Shown: one piece after another, positions 17,420 to 25,231 of the stretch
Numbering within the stretch: the stretch's first letter is position 1
Layout: every line of letters begins with the position of its first letter
Source: Roseibium marinum
GTDB lineage: Bacteria > Pseudomonadota > Alphaproteobacteria > Rhizobiales > Stappiaceae
Direction of reading: 5' to 3'
NCBI RefSeq assembly: GCF_002906165.1
Contig: NZ_PPCN01000001.1
Span: 868,001 to 932,000 of the forward strand
Length of the DNA stretch: 64,000 nt
Position numbers and translations under genes: made by a program
Notes under the pieces: model-generated
Told to the model about the DNA's origin: nothing
Databases searched by the model: none
What the model saw: the letters and a program-made list of their open reading frames with translations, nothing else

Positions 17420-17640
17420 ACAAACCTAATTTCGTCATTCTGGACAAGTGAGACGCAAGTCGAACGCCGATCCGGAATCCAGACGTATTCTGCGCCGTAG
17501 GCGCGCTTTAAATGAATAATTGCAAGATATTATTTTGGTTCGGCGCTCGCTCCCGCTCGCCCTTATGCGCTGGGTTCCGGATCTGCGCGCAGCCTCGCTG
17601 CGCTTGTCCGGAATGACAAAGCCGAGGGGGTGTCAACAGT
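17420..17640. repeat. Large inverted-repeat intergenic element, copy A
   Basis: Arms of about 50 bases at 17430-17482 and 17569-17620 are inverted copies (TTCGTCATTCTGGACAAG at one end, CTTGTCCGGAATGACAAA at the other; inner ends ATCCGGAATCCAG / CTGGGTTCCGGAT). Outside them CTGCTGACA (17415-17423) mirrors TGTCAACAG (17631-17639). The centre (17485-17565) is AT-rich. A related element lies at 37440-37620. It separates convergent genes (acetyltransferase and homocysteine methyltransferase-like). No coding capacity is seen. Confidence 0.75.
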
Positions 17641-17647
17641 TTGAAGA

Positions 17648-17669
17648 CCCGGCCCGAAGACGGGCCGGG
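17648..17669 (-). terminator. GC-rich hairpin at the 3' end of the homocysteine methyltransferase-like gene
   Basis: CCCGGCCCG and CGGGCCGGG form a perfect 9-bp stem with an AAGA loop (TCTT on the - strand), nine bases past the stop codon at 17678. The T content after the stem is weak (TCTTC), so termination is likely but not certain. Confidence 0.55.
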
Positions 17670-17677
17670 CTCCGGGG

Positions 17678-18634
17678 TCATGCAGCGGCGCGATTGCCGC
17701 AGCAGGTTCCGCTGATCGCGGCAATGTGCCGGTGATCCGTACCGCAGCAGCCGCCGAGCACGCGGACCCAGGGCATATGGTCCAGGATATGGCTGTAGCG
17801 CATCGCCAGGTCCTGCGGATCGCCGATGTCCAGTTCCTCTGCCGCGTCCAGCTCCTCGTGGCTCATCCGGGAAGCGTTCGCACGGATGCCGCATATGCGT
17901 TTCACCCATGCACCGCCCTGTTCCAGAACCTCACTGAAATGAACCGGGTGCGCGCAGTTGACCATGTAGTAGGCGACGGAATTGCCACTCGCGGCATCCA
18001 CGGCATCGATCGCGTCGCCGAGGTACTCGCCGGAAGGCAGGCGGCCGTCGGTTTCGACCGTGAAGGAAATCACGCACGGTATCCCGGTAGCCCTGGCGGC
18101 AAGCGCAATCCCGGTCGCTTCCGGCACGTTTGTCATCGTGATTGCGGATACCAGGTCCGCACCGCTTTCTTTGAAAACGGCGATCTGGCGCGCATGATAA
18201 TCTTTGGCATCCGTCGCGCTCATGAGTTCACCGGCAACATAGCCGTCACCGCGCGGACCGATGCAGCCACTGACCACGAAGGGGCTGGCTTCGGTCCGGT
18301 ATTCGTCAGCCAGCTCGCACAGTGTCTCGATCGCTTTCCTGTTGGCGGCATCCAGCGCGCTTGCCGAATAACCGAGCCTTTCCGCCCAATCTGGATTGGC
18401 GCGCCAGGTAGGACTTTCGAGAATGAATCCGGCACCACTGGTAACGGCTGTTTTCGCATAGGGGCGATAGTAATCCTTGAGTCGCTCCCGTCCGCCCGGG
18501 GTGCTCAGGAGTGTGAAGGATGCAAAGTGAGGAAGCTCGATGCCGTCAAGAAAAATCAGGCTCGTCTCCATGCCGCCATCGGTGAGGAACATCTGCTCCG
18601 ATCGATGGGGAAGTATTCCGGGTGTCCTCGTCAT
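17678..18634 (-). CDS. Homocysteine S-methyltransferase family protein
   Basis: A 318-residue homocysteine S-methyltransferase-fold protein. The N-terminus has FLTDGGMETSLIFLDGIELP, the usual substrate-loop region (normally DGGMGTEL). The zinc-binding cysteines are present: one in MVNCAHP and the pair in LGGCCGTDHRHI. It probably moves a methyl group to homocysteine or a related thiol from a small donor such as S-methylmethionine or a betaine; the donor cannot be read from sequence. The ATG at 18634 is chosen because GGAA lies 6 bases upstream; an in-frame TTG exists at 18646. A palindrome at 18770-18786 is upstream. Confidence 0.88.
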   Translation of the reverse strand: MTRTPGILPHRSEQMFLTDGGMETSLIFLDGIELPHFASFTLLSTPGGRERLKDYYRPYAKTAVTSGAGFILESPTWRANPDWAERLGYSASALDAANRKAIETLCELADEYRTEASPFVVSGCIGPRGDGYVAGELMSATDAKDYHARQIAVFKESGADLVSAITMTNVPEATGIALAARATGIPCVISFTVETDGRLPSGEYLGDAIDAVDAASGNSVAYYMVNCAHPVHFSEVLEQGGAWVKRICGIRANASRMSHEELDAAEELDIGDPQDLAMRYSHILDHMPWVRVLGGCCGTDHRHIAAISGTCCGNRAAA

Positions 18635-18769
18635 ATGAAATTCCAATCTGGTTCAAACGATACGGATCTCGATCCGGCGTGCGAAATAAGGCAGCGCGCC
18701 GCGAATGTTGTCCGATCCCGCGAGAAGATCCAGAGGTCTCAAGGCCAGGTTGCGTGAATAAAAAAAGGG

Positions 18770-18786
18770 AAGTGACATCAGTCACA
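18770..18786. promoter_or_regulatory. CRP/FNR-like palindrome between mepA and the methyltransferase gene
   Basis: AAGTGACATCAGTCACA contains perfect arms GTGAC/GTCAC with a four-base centre, resembling TGTGA-N6-TCACT sites of the CRP/FNR superfamily. It lies about 140 bases upstream of the homocysteine methyltransferase-like start and 50 bases past the mepA stop. The regulator is not identifiable. Confidence 0.4.
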
Positions 18787-18804
18787 CCGGAAACAGGCGA
18801 TTTC

Positions 18805-18829
18805 CATAAAAACAGCGCGTTTTCGCTGG
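18805..18829 (-). terminator. Rho-independent terminator of mepA
   Basis: On the - strand the stem CAGCG / CGCTG with an AAAACG loop is followed by TTTTTAT. It starts seven bases after the mepA stop codon. The stem is short but the T tract is good. Confidence 0.6.
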
Positions 18830-18835
18830 TTTTCG

Positions 18836-19951
18836 TCAGTTCGCCGTCAGAACCGACCGGCAATCCCGCGGCAGCGCGGCCAGGGCCATGGGCCGTTTCT
18901 TGACCACTTTCGGCTTTTCACCCGGCTTGGGCGGATTTTTCGGCACCCAGGGTTCGTCCGACAGCCAGTAGGTCAGATTGGCGCCGCAGCCGTCTCCGGG
19001 CGGCGGCGGGTTCTGGTTTTTGCAGCCGACACTTCCGGCCGGACAGGAAAGCCGGACATGGAAATGGTAGTGATGGCCCCACCATGGCCGTATCTTGGCC
19101 AGCCAGGCGCGGTCGCGGCTTTTCTCGAAATCGCAGAGCGCCTTCTTGATTGTCGGATTGACGAAGATCCGGGCCACACGTTTGTCCGATGCCGCGCGGC
19201 GGATCAATCTGGCGTGGGTATCGGTCCATTTCCTCGGGTCCACCCGCCGGTCCGCATTTTTCACGTCCAGCGGGCCGATCAGCATGGAAATCGCCGAGAC
19301 CTCCTCGCGTTCCTGCCCGCTGAGGCGCCGGCCCGGCATTTGCGTCAGCCAGATATCGGCATCCAGTCCGATCTGGTGGCTGGCATGGCCGGAGGTCATC
19401 GGTCCACCGCGCGGCTGCGCCAGATCGCCGACCAGAAGTCCGTTCCAGCCGACCTTGGGCGCATCCTTCGCAAGGTCTTCCAGGTAGTCGATCAGCTCCG
19501 GATGACCCCAGTTGCGGTTGCGCGACAGCCGCATGACCTGCCAGGTCGGACCGTCCTTCGGCAGGGCCGCGCCACCCGCGAGGCAGCCCTTGGCATAGGA
19601 GCCGATGGACCGGGACTTCAAGGGCGCGGGGCCGTTCGCCGCACCGAAATAGTCTTTGGCCGGAAGCTGGGAATAAAGCACGAGTTCGGGTTTGCTCGCG
19701 ACATAGCCTTCCGGGACGTCGCGTTTTTTCACCGGCACCGGGATGCCGGCGACAAGCTGCACGCTGGGCGCGAACTCTTCGATGACAATGTCACCCCGGC
19801 TTGCGGGCTTGGCAGCGGGCACAGGCGTGACCGCACCGGCATCCGGTGCCATAGCCGCCACCGTCACAAGGGCGGCAATCAGTCCTGCCGATCCCGCGAA
19901 CGGATGTTTCCAGTTTCTCGATGCTGTTTTCCGCGCTGCCGGATTGCGCAT
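18836..19951 (-). CDS. mepA: Penicillin-insensitive murein endopeptidase
   Basis: A 371-residue MepA-type LAS metallopeptidase. The N-terminus has a basic start and a hydrophobic export segment (about 22-40). Zinc-site motifs are seen in SGHASHQIGLDADIW and WGHHYHFHVRLSCP, and substrate-side YLEDLA and TWQVMRLSRNRNWGHPEL segments also match. Six cysteines in the mature part suggest disulfides. The enzyme cuts D-Ala-meso-DAP crosslinks in peptidoglycan in the periplasm. A C-terminal Pro/Lys-rich tail (about 340-360) is additional. The ATG at 19951 has AAGG upstream; an in-frame GTG lies 6 bases earlier. Confidence 0.95.
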   Translation of the reverse strand: MRNPAARKTASRNWKHPFAGSAGLIAALVTVAAMAPDAGAVTPVPAAKPASRGDIVIEEFAPSVQLVAGIPVPVKKRDVPEGYVASKPELVLYSQLPAKDYFGAANGPAPLKSRSIGSYAKGCLAGGAALPKDGPTWQVMRLSRNRNWGHPELIDYLEDLAKDAPKVGWNGLLVGDLAQPRGGPMTSGHASHQIGLDADIWLTQMPGRRLSGQEREEVSAISMLIGPLDVKNADRRVDPRKWTDTHARLIRRAASDKRVARIFVNPTIKKALCDFEKSRDRAWLAKIRPWWGHHYHFHVRLSCPAGSVGCKNQNPPPPGDGCGANLTYWLSDEPWVPKNPPKPGEKPKVVKKRPMALAALPRDCRSVLTAN

Positions 19952-19992
19952 GGTCACCTTGGAACCTCGTGCTTCGCAGATTGCAGATGGTA

Positions 19993-21078
19993 TTACGCAG
20001 CATGCACCAATTCGGGCGGCTTCGCATCCGATTCCCGGGCCGTGAGGTGGGTTTTCATCAACTCCGCGATTTCATCCAGAAGAACCGTGTTGTCACGGAT
20101 CACCCGGTCGGCGGCACCGTTGAGAGCGATGATGTTGCCGGGCCTGGCATTATCCATGGCTTCGGCTTCCGGCGGCAGGGCGGCGTCAAGACGGTGATAG
20201 GTTACATTTGGCAGCTCGCCGAACAGGTGACGCGCCTGATAGGAGGCCGTCTGCGATTGTCCGTCCGAGAGGATCGACAGGATGGGCGCGCCCCTGGAAG
20301 GCTGCATCCAGCCGAGAGCGCCCCAGCCGACGGCGTCCTTGAAGGGGAACGACCGTTCCGCCGCCCGGCCGCTGCCAAGCGACAGAATGACGATCTCGTC
20401 CGCGTCCCAGCCGATCTTGCGTGCCTCCAGATAGGCGGCGATCGCCGGATCGTTCATGAAGACATCGCCGCCGACGAGCGCTTCCTCGCGTTTGCGCGCC
20501 AGGTTCTCGACCCTGGCCGGCTCGAAATAGGAGGGCGTGGCGGTCGTCGCGCGCACGGCCTGCCAGAAATAATAGTCATCCGGCCGGCTGCCGTTTTCCT
20601 CCAGCCCGTTGGTCATGAAGACAGTGCGCCGCTGCTCGATATCATAGGCGGTCAGCACCAGCCTGGTGAGGCCGCTCGCCATGGACGTCCAGCCGAAGCG
20701 TTCCTTCAGCAGCTTTTCCAGCGGGCGGGCGTCGTAGGTTTCATCGAAGAGGCCGAGCGGTCTGGTCACCGCGCGCGCCAGCCGCGCGCTGATCGAATGG
20801 GTAAAGATCTCCCGCGCCTCGCGCTCGAAGAAACATCTGAGTTCGGAAATCGTCGCGGCGGCCTCACCGGCCGAACTGCCGGGGCGCGGTGCGCAAAGGC
20901 CTGCGGCGATCAGGCCGCCGGTGGAGGTCCCGGCCATCAGATCGAAAACCTTGTGCATCGGTGCCGCGATGCCGCGATGGATCAGCCGGCTCTCCAGGGC
21001 CTCGAGCACGCGCAATGGTATCAGGCCGCGCATGCCGCCGCCGTCAATGGAAAGAATGAATCGTTTTTTCTGGGCCAT
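19993..21078 (-). CDS. Patatin-like phospholipase
   Basis: A 361-residue patatin-domain protein. The oxyanion loop DGGGMRGL, the nucleophile elbow GTSTGG (catalytic Ser) and a GGDVFMNDP segment carrying the probable catalytic Asp are present in the right order. Such enzymes hydrolyse phospholipids or other acyl esters; some bacterial members are toxins or defence effectors, most are housekeeping lipases. No cognate cyclase or defence neighbour is present here, so a CBASS role is not supported. GGGGA seven bases upstream supports the ATG at 21078 over an in-frame TTG at 21099. It lies 41 bases upstream of mepA on the same strand, so the two may be co-transcribed. Confidence 0.9.
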   Translation of the reverse strand: MAQKKRFILSIDGGGMRGLIPLRVLEALESRLIHRGIAAPMHKVFDLMAGTSTGGLIAAGLCAPRPGSSAGEAAATISELRCFFEREAREIFTHSISARLARAVTRPLGLFDETYDARPLEKLLKERFGWTSMASGLTRLVLTAYDIEQRRTVFMTNGLEENGSRPDDYYFWQAVRATTATPSYFEPARVENLARKREEALVGGDVFMNDPAIAAYLEARKIGWDADEIVILSLGSGRAAERSFPFKDAVGWGALGWMQPSRGAPILSILSDGQSQTASYQARHLFGELPNVTYHRLDAALPPEAEAMDNARPGNIIALNGAADRVIRDNTVLLDEIAELMKTHLTARESDAKPPELVHAA

Positions 21079-21371
21079 CTCTTGTCCCCGGGTGGTCAAA
21101 AAGGAAGGGCTGCGCCTCTTGCGGCAGCAACGGAAACATTTTTATCTTTCCCTGATTGTTTGCCCGCAATTGCGACGCGGCAATGGCAAAGCGCAAAACT
21201 ACGGTCGGTTTATTGAAAAATCGGCGAGCAGGGGGTTAACCGGATCAGGCAAATTTGCTGTTTTTCCGCCAATCGGGAACGGATACCGATGTCCTGCGTC
21301 TTCACTCTTTGTCCCGAAGCCGAATTCAGAATAGGATCGGCCGGAATTTACAACCTTCAGCAGGAAGTTCC

Positions 21372-22415
21372 ATGAATATCGATCTCCTCCGCCGTCTTTG
21401 CGAAACCCCCGGCGTACCGGGTCACGAGCACCGGGTCCGCGAATTGATCCAGGCAGAAATCAAGGGTCTGTTCGACGAGATCACCGTTGACCCGATGGGC
21501 TCGCTGCTTTGCCGCCGCGACAGCCGCAAGGCCCCCAAGAAAGGCGCGCCGCAAAAAGTGATGCTGCTGTGCCATATGGACGAAATCGGCTTCCTGGTCT
21601 CCCATGTGACGGACAAGGGTTACGTTCATGTGCAGCCGGTAGGCGGCTTCGACGCGCGCAATCTCTTCTCGCGCCGCGTGCTTGTGTCGACGGACGAAGG
21701 CGACTTCAAGGGCGTCATGAACCCCGGCGGCAAGCCTATCCATATTTCCTCACCGGAAGAGCGCAAGAATATCCCGGAACCGAAGGACTTCGTGGTCGAT
21801 CTCGGCATGGGCGAGAAAGCCAAGGAAATCGTCAAGGTCGGTGACATGGTCACCATGGACGAGCCGCTGATCGAAATCGGCGACAAGGTGGTCTCCAAGG
21901 CGCTCGACAACCGCATCGCCTGCTGGCTCGGCATCGAGGCGCTCAAGGGCATCGGCAAGACGAAACATGCCTCGGAAATCCATGTCGCCTTCACCTGCCA
22001 GGAGGAAGTCGGTCTGCGCGGCGCGCGCACGGCGTCTTTCGCCATCAAGCCGGATATCGGCCTCGGCATCGACACGACACTGGCCTGCGACACGCCCGGC
22101 GTGCCCGATCAGGACCGCACCACGGTGCAGGGGGACGGCTTCGGTCTCCACGTCAAGGATTCCAGCTTCATCGCCGACAGGGAACTGGTGAAACAGTTCG
22201 AGGCGCTGGCCGAAAAGGAAAAGATCCCGTTTCAGCGCACCATGCTGGCGGCCGGCGGCCAGGACGGCGCGGCGGCCCAGCAGGCGGCGGCCGGTGCCAA
22301 GGCGATCGGCATCGTGGTCGGCACCCGCTACATCCACACGGTGACCGAGATGATCCACAAGGCCGACCTGCAGGCAGCCCTCGACATTCTGGTGGCGTAT
22401 CTGAAGAAGGCCTGA
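21372..22415 (+). CDS. M42-family metallopeptidase
   Basis: A 347-residue M42 (glutamyl/deblocking aminopeptidase) protein. Metal-site segments are seen in CHMDEIGFLV (His), SKALDNRIACWLG (Asp), FTCQEEVGLRGA (Glu pair), GIDTTLACDTPG (Asp) and GTRYIHTVTEM (His). Family members form large tetrahedral complexes and trim peptides; the exact substrate is not readable. CAGGAAG precedes the ATG at 21372. It is a single + strand gene flanked by genes on the other strand. Confidence 0.92.
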   Translation: MNIDLLRRLCETPGVPGHEHRVRELIQAEIKGLFDEITVDPMGSLLCRRDSRKAPKKGAPQKVMLLCHMDEIGFLVSHVTDKGYVHVQPVGGFDARNLFSRRVLVSTDEGDFKGVMNPGGKPIHISSPEERKNIPEPKDFVVDLGMGEKAKEIVKVGDMVTMDEPLIEIGDKVVSKALDNRIACWLGIEALKGIGKTKHASEIHVAFTCQEEVGLRGARTASFAIKPDIGLGIDTTLACDTPGVPDQDRTTVQGDGFGLHVKDSSFIADRELVKQFEALAEKEKIPFQRTMLAAGGQDGAAAQQAAAGAKAIGIVVGTRYIHTVTEMIHKADLQAALDILVAYLKKA

Positions 22416-22463
22416 GCCCGACAGCATCTTTGTGCTGAAGAGTCTTCAGCGATGGAGCGGGAG

Positions 22464-22495
22464 ACGGGCGGCGAATTTCGGAATTCGCGGCCCGT
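22464..22495. terminator. Long hairpin between convergent genes
   Basis: ACGGGCGGCGAATT pairs with AATTCGCGGCCCGT around a TCGG loop, with a single G-G mismatch in a 14-bp stem. It sits between the M42 peptidase (+) and the hypothetical gene ending at 22559 (-). There is no T tract, so it may be a bidirectional 3'-end structure. Confidence 0.5.
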
Positions 22496-22558
22496 ACTTC
22501 AAGGTGTTCTTGGTGCCCCCGGAGGATTCGATGCGATGTCCTGTTCCGGAAACCTGCC

Positions 22559-23137
22559 TCAGGCAAAAAGTCCGGTCAAGTTGGACACCTGATCGCCGCT
22601 GCCGGCGTAAAGCTCGCTGACGGAAGCGCTCTGATAGTTGAAGGAGCCACCATCGAATTGGCCTTCGATGGCCGAGGCGTTTGCCGAGCGGGCCGAGAGG
22701 CCGGTTGCGCTGTCGTATGACACGCGCTCGTAGGAGACGAATTGCGCGGTGAGCGTCTCGCCGCCGACTTCGGCTTCAATTGTCGTTGTGGAGATCGTCG
22801 CGCTTTCATAGGTGATGGAGGGGGACGCGCCGCCATCGTCTTCCCCGAGCGCGGCTTTCAGCTTGCCCGCGGTGTTCTGATAGTCCTCGACCGTCGCAAG
22901 GGCACCGTCCTTGTCGTCCTCGTCGCCGTTTTGTTCGGCCTTGCCCTTTTCCACCGCATCCTGAAGCGCCGCGATCACCACGGCGTCTTCTTCGGCCTTC
23001 TTGCTGGCAGCTTCAAGAGCGCTGACCACGGGCGCCTTGTCCCCGCCCTGACCCTTGGCATTACCGGACCCGCCATTTGAATAGGAAGCCATAAACAGGC
23101 TGGAGCTCTGGGTGGTGGTTTCGATTGAAATCTGCAT
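22559..23137 (-). CDS. Hypothetical acidic cytoplasmic protein
   Basis: A 192-residue protein I do not recognise. It has no signal peptide or membrane segment. Residues about 15-35 are Gly/Ser-rich; about 35-95 are Ala/Glu/Asp/Lys-rich and probably helical (SALEAASKKAEEDAVVIAALQDAVEKG-like); the C-terminal half is Ser/Thr/Tyr-rich with alternating patterns such as TYESATISTTTIEAEVGGETL, suggesting beta structure. The N-terminus MQISIETTTQSSSLF resembles export-signal-free starts of type I or flagellar-type secreted proteins, but this is only an impression. The ATG at 23137 is preferred over upstream in-frame starts. The composition is consistent with a real gene. Confidence 0.6.
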   Translation of the reverse strand: MQISIETTTQSSSLFMASYSNGGSGNAKGQGGDKAPVVSALEAASKKAEEDAVVIAALQDAVEKGKAEQNGDEDDKDGALATVEDYQNTAGKLKAALGEDDGGASPSITYESATISTTTIEAEVGGETLTAQFVSYERVSYDSATGLSARSANASAIEGQFDGGSFNYQSASVSELYAGSGDQVSNLTGLFA

Positions 23138-23273
23138 GACGCTCGGATCCTGGCGAATTCGGACCCGTCCGGCCCGGCAAAAAGACCCTTTCACCATTAT
23201 GCAAAAAACTTAACAGGCCATTAACTAATGCTCTGGTTCGTTCGTCTGGCATGCTCCGTATCCAGGGTCCGGA

Positions 23274-23948
23274 TCAGGAATGGGCCGAAAAGCTTTTCTC
23301 CAGAAAGCGTCCCCCGAGCACCATGCCGCGTTCGTCGATCCCGTGGCCGAGACCGCTGAGCTCATGAAGCGTCGCGGCAACGCCCGCACTGCCGAGCGCC
23401 TTGTGCGCGGCTTCGGCGTGGTGGCAGGGCACCACGTCGTCATCCGTTCCGTGAACGATCAGGACCGGGCTTTGGGTATTGATGCCCCTCAGACGATCCA
23501 CTCCGGGTAGAAGTCCGGAAAAGCCAACAAGAGTGGCCGGAGCGGTCCTTCGGCGGAGACCGCACTGGAACGTCATCATGGCACCCTGGCTGAACCCCAC
23601 AAGGGCCAGCGCGCTGCCGTCCAGGGAAAGTGCTTTCAGTTCGGCATCCAGAAACCGGTCGAGAACCGGCTGGGCGGCTTCCGCGCCGATCCGGTATTCC
23701 GCCGGGGAGCGTTCGCTCAGCGCAAACCACTGGCGGCCGCCGAAGGCTTCGAAGGGCAGGAGCTCGGGCGCGTTCGGGGCGATGAAGGCGGCATCGGGAA
23801 GCTGGCCCTGCCAGGCGCGGCCTAAATCGATCAGGTCCGCGCCGTCAGCGCCGTACCCGTGCAGGATGACAACAAGCTGCCGGGCAGGCCCGCCGGAGAC
23901 AGGCGTCAGACGGGGACCGTCGAGAAGAGGAGGCGGAGGCATGGACAT
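23274..23948 (-). CDS. Phospholipase/carboxylesterase-type alpha/beta hydrolase
   Basis: A 224-residue serine hydrolase of the carboxylesterase 2 family. The catalytic triad is visible: Ser in GFSQGAMM, Asp in IVHGTDDDVVP and His in LSGLGHGIDERG; the oxyanion region is VILHGYGADGADL. Such enzymes hydrolyse short-chain or lysophospholipid esters in the cytoplasm. The gene begins five bases after the MFS gene stop on the same strand, so the two are probably co-transcribed; a start six bases later (23942) is also possible. Confidence 0.9.
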   Translation of the reverse strand: MSMPPPPLLDGPRLTPVSGGPARQLVVILHGYGADGADLIDLGRAWQGQLPDAAFIAPNAPELLPFEAFGGRQWFALSERSPAEYRIGAEAAQPVLDRFLDAELKALSLDGSALALVGFSQGAMMTFQCGLRRRTAPATLVGFSGLLPGVDRLRGINTQSPVLIVHGTDDDVVPCHHAEAAHKALGSAGVAATLHELSGLGHGIDERGMVLGGRFLEKSFSAHS

Positions 23949-23952
23949 CAAA

Positions 23953-25185
23953 TCACTCTGCAGGTGTTTTTTCCTGAAAGCGCATGAAGGGAAGCGCGAT
24001 CAGCATGGAAGCCAGGATCAGCAGACCCGCCAGGGCAAAGGGAGCGCCGGGGAAGACAATCGCCGCGTCCGGCCCGGAGAAATAGGCGAAGGTCTGTGTC
24101 ATCACGAAGGGACTGAGCACCATGGACAGCCCGGCGGCACTGGCGATCAGTCCCTGAAGCTCGCCCTGGGCGTTGTCCGGGACGCGGTTGGACATCAACG
24201 CGGTGAATGCGGGTGTCGCCAGCGCGCCCAGGGCGGCGAAGGAAACCAGCGCGTAGACCATCCATCCCTCATCGGCCATCGCGAGACCGGCAAAAGCCAG
24301 AAGGTTGGCGCAGAGCCCCAGCAAAAGCGTGCGGCCGGTGCCGAGTTTCGGTTCCAGGACCCGGATCAGATAGCCTTGCACGAATGCGAAGCCGATCCCG
24401 ACAAACGCAAGCGACATGCCGATGTCGGCCGGGCTCCAGGCGAAGACTTCCTCCACGTAATAGCTCCAAACGGCGGGATAAACGTAATGGGCGATGTCGA
24501 ACAGGAAGACCGCCAGAAGCAGCGTACGGACCGCGGGATAGGCCCCGATCTGCTTCAGGGCGCCGAAGGGGTTCGCCCGTTTCCACTCGAATTTCCGCCG
24601 GTTCTTGTCGTTGAGCGTTTCGGGCAGCATGAAGTAGCCGAACACGAAATTGACCAGCGACAACGCCGCGGCCGCGTAGAACGGCGCACGCGGGCCGTAT
24701 TCCCCTAAAAAGCCGCCGACAATCGGACCGAACACGAACCCGATACCGAAGGCGGCGCCGACCAGTCCGAAATTCCTGGCGCGCTCGTTCTTCGGCGAGA
24801 CGTCCGCGATATAGGCGGACGCCGCGGAATAGGTTGCGCCGGAAACACCTGAAAGGGTCCGTCCGGCAAACAGCACAGCAAGACGCCAGGACATCGCCAT
24901 GATCAGATAGTCCACGGCCATGGTGAACATGGAGACCAGCAGGACAGGACGGCGGCCAAACCGGTCGGACAGGTTGCCGAGGAGAGGGCCGCAGGCGAAC
25001 TGCATCAGCGCATAGACCACGCTCAAGGCCCCGCCCCAGCGGGCCGCATCGCTCACTGGCAGGGTCGTCAGTTCCCTCAGAAGCGACGGCATGACCGGCA
25101 TCATCAATCCGATGCCCATCGAGTTGATGGTCAGCGTGACCAGAATGAATGCGAGCGCGCTGCGTTTGGAAAGTGGGGACCGCAC
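23953..25185 (-). CDS. MFS transporter, TetA-like
   Basis: A 410-residue major facilitator with about 12 membrane spans. The loop 2-3 motif [14 protein letters not shown] and the early motif [16 protein letters not shown] are those of the TetA/drug:H+ antiporter-like group, and [21 protein letters not shown] resembles the motif C region. It probably exports a drug or metabolite by proton antiport; the substrate is unknown. GGCGGGAAG about 6 bases upstream supports a GTG start at 25185; a longer version from 25245 would overlap the preceding gene. It is between the radical SAM gene and the esterase on the same strand. Confidence 0.9.
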   Translation of the reverse strand: MRSPLSKRSALAFILVTLTINSMGIGLMMPVMPSLLRELTTLPVSDAARWGGALSVVYALMQFACGPLLGNLSDRFGRRPVLLVSMFTMAVDYLIMAMSWRLAVLFAGRTLSGVSGATYSAASAYIADVSPKNERARNFGLVGAAFGIGFVFGPIVGGFLGEYGPRAPFYAAAALSLVNFVFGYFMLPETLNDKNRRKFEWKRANPFGALKQIGAYPAVRTLLLAVFLFDIAHYVYPAVWSYYVEEVFAWSPADIGMSLAFVGIGFAFVQGYLIRVLEPKLGTGRTLLLGLCANLLAFAGLAMADEGWMVYALVSFAALGALATPAFTALMSNRVPDNAQGELQGLIASAAGLSMVLSPFVMTQTFAYFSGPDAAIVFPGAPFALAGLLILASMLIALPFMRFQEKTPAE

Positions 25186-25231
25186 CTTGTCTTCCCGCCA
25201 AAATGGATCGGTGCTTCGCCCGAAGCCTGTG

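Noticed and set aside
18635..18835. SAM riboswitch before the homocysteine methyltransferase-like gene
   Set aside because: No SAM-II or other SAM-box conserved segments could be recognised; only a protein-type palindrome and the mepA terminator are present.
19993..21078. Defence (CBASS-type) patatin effector
   Set aside because: No nucleotidyltransferase or ancillary defence gene is next to it; mepA and an M42 peptidase are its neighbours.
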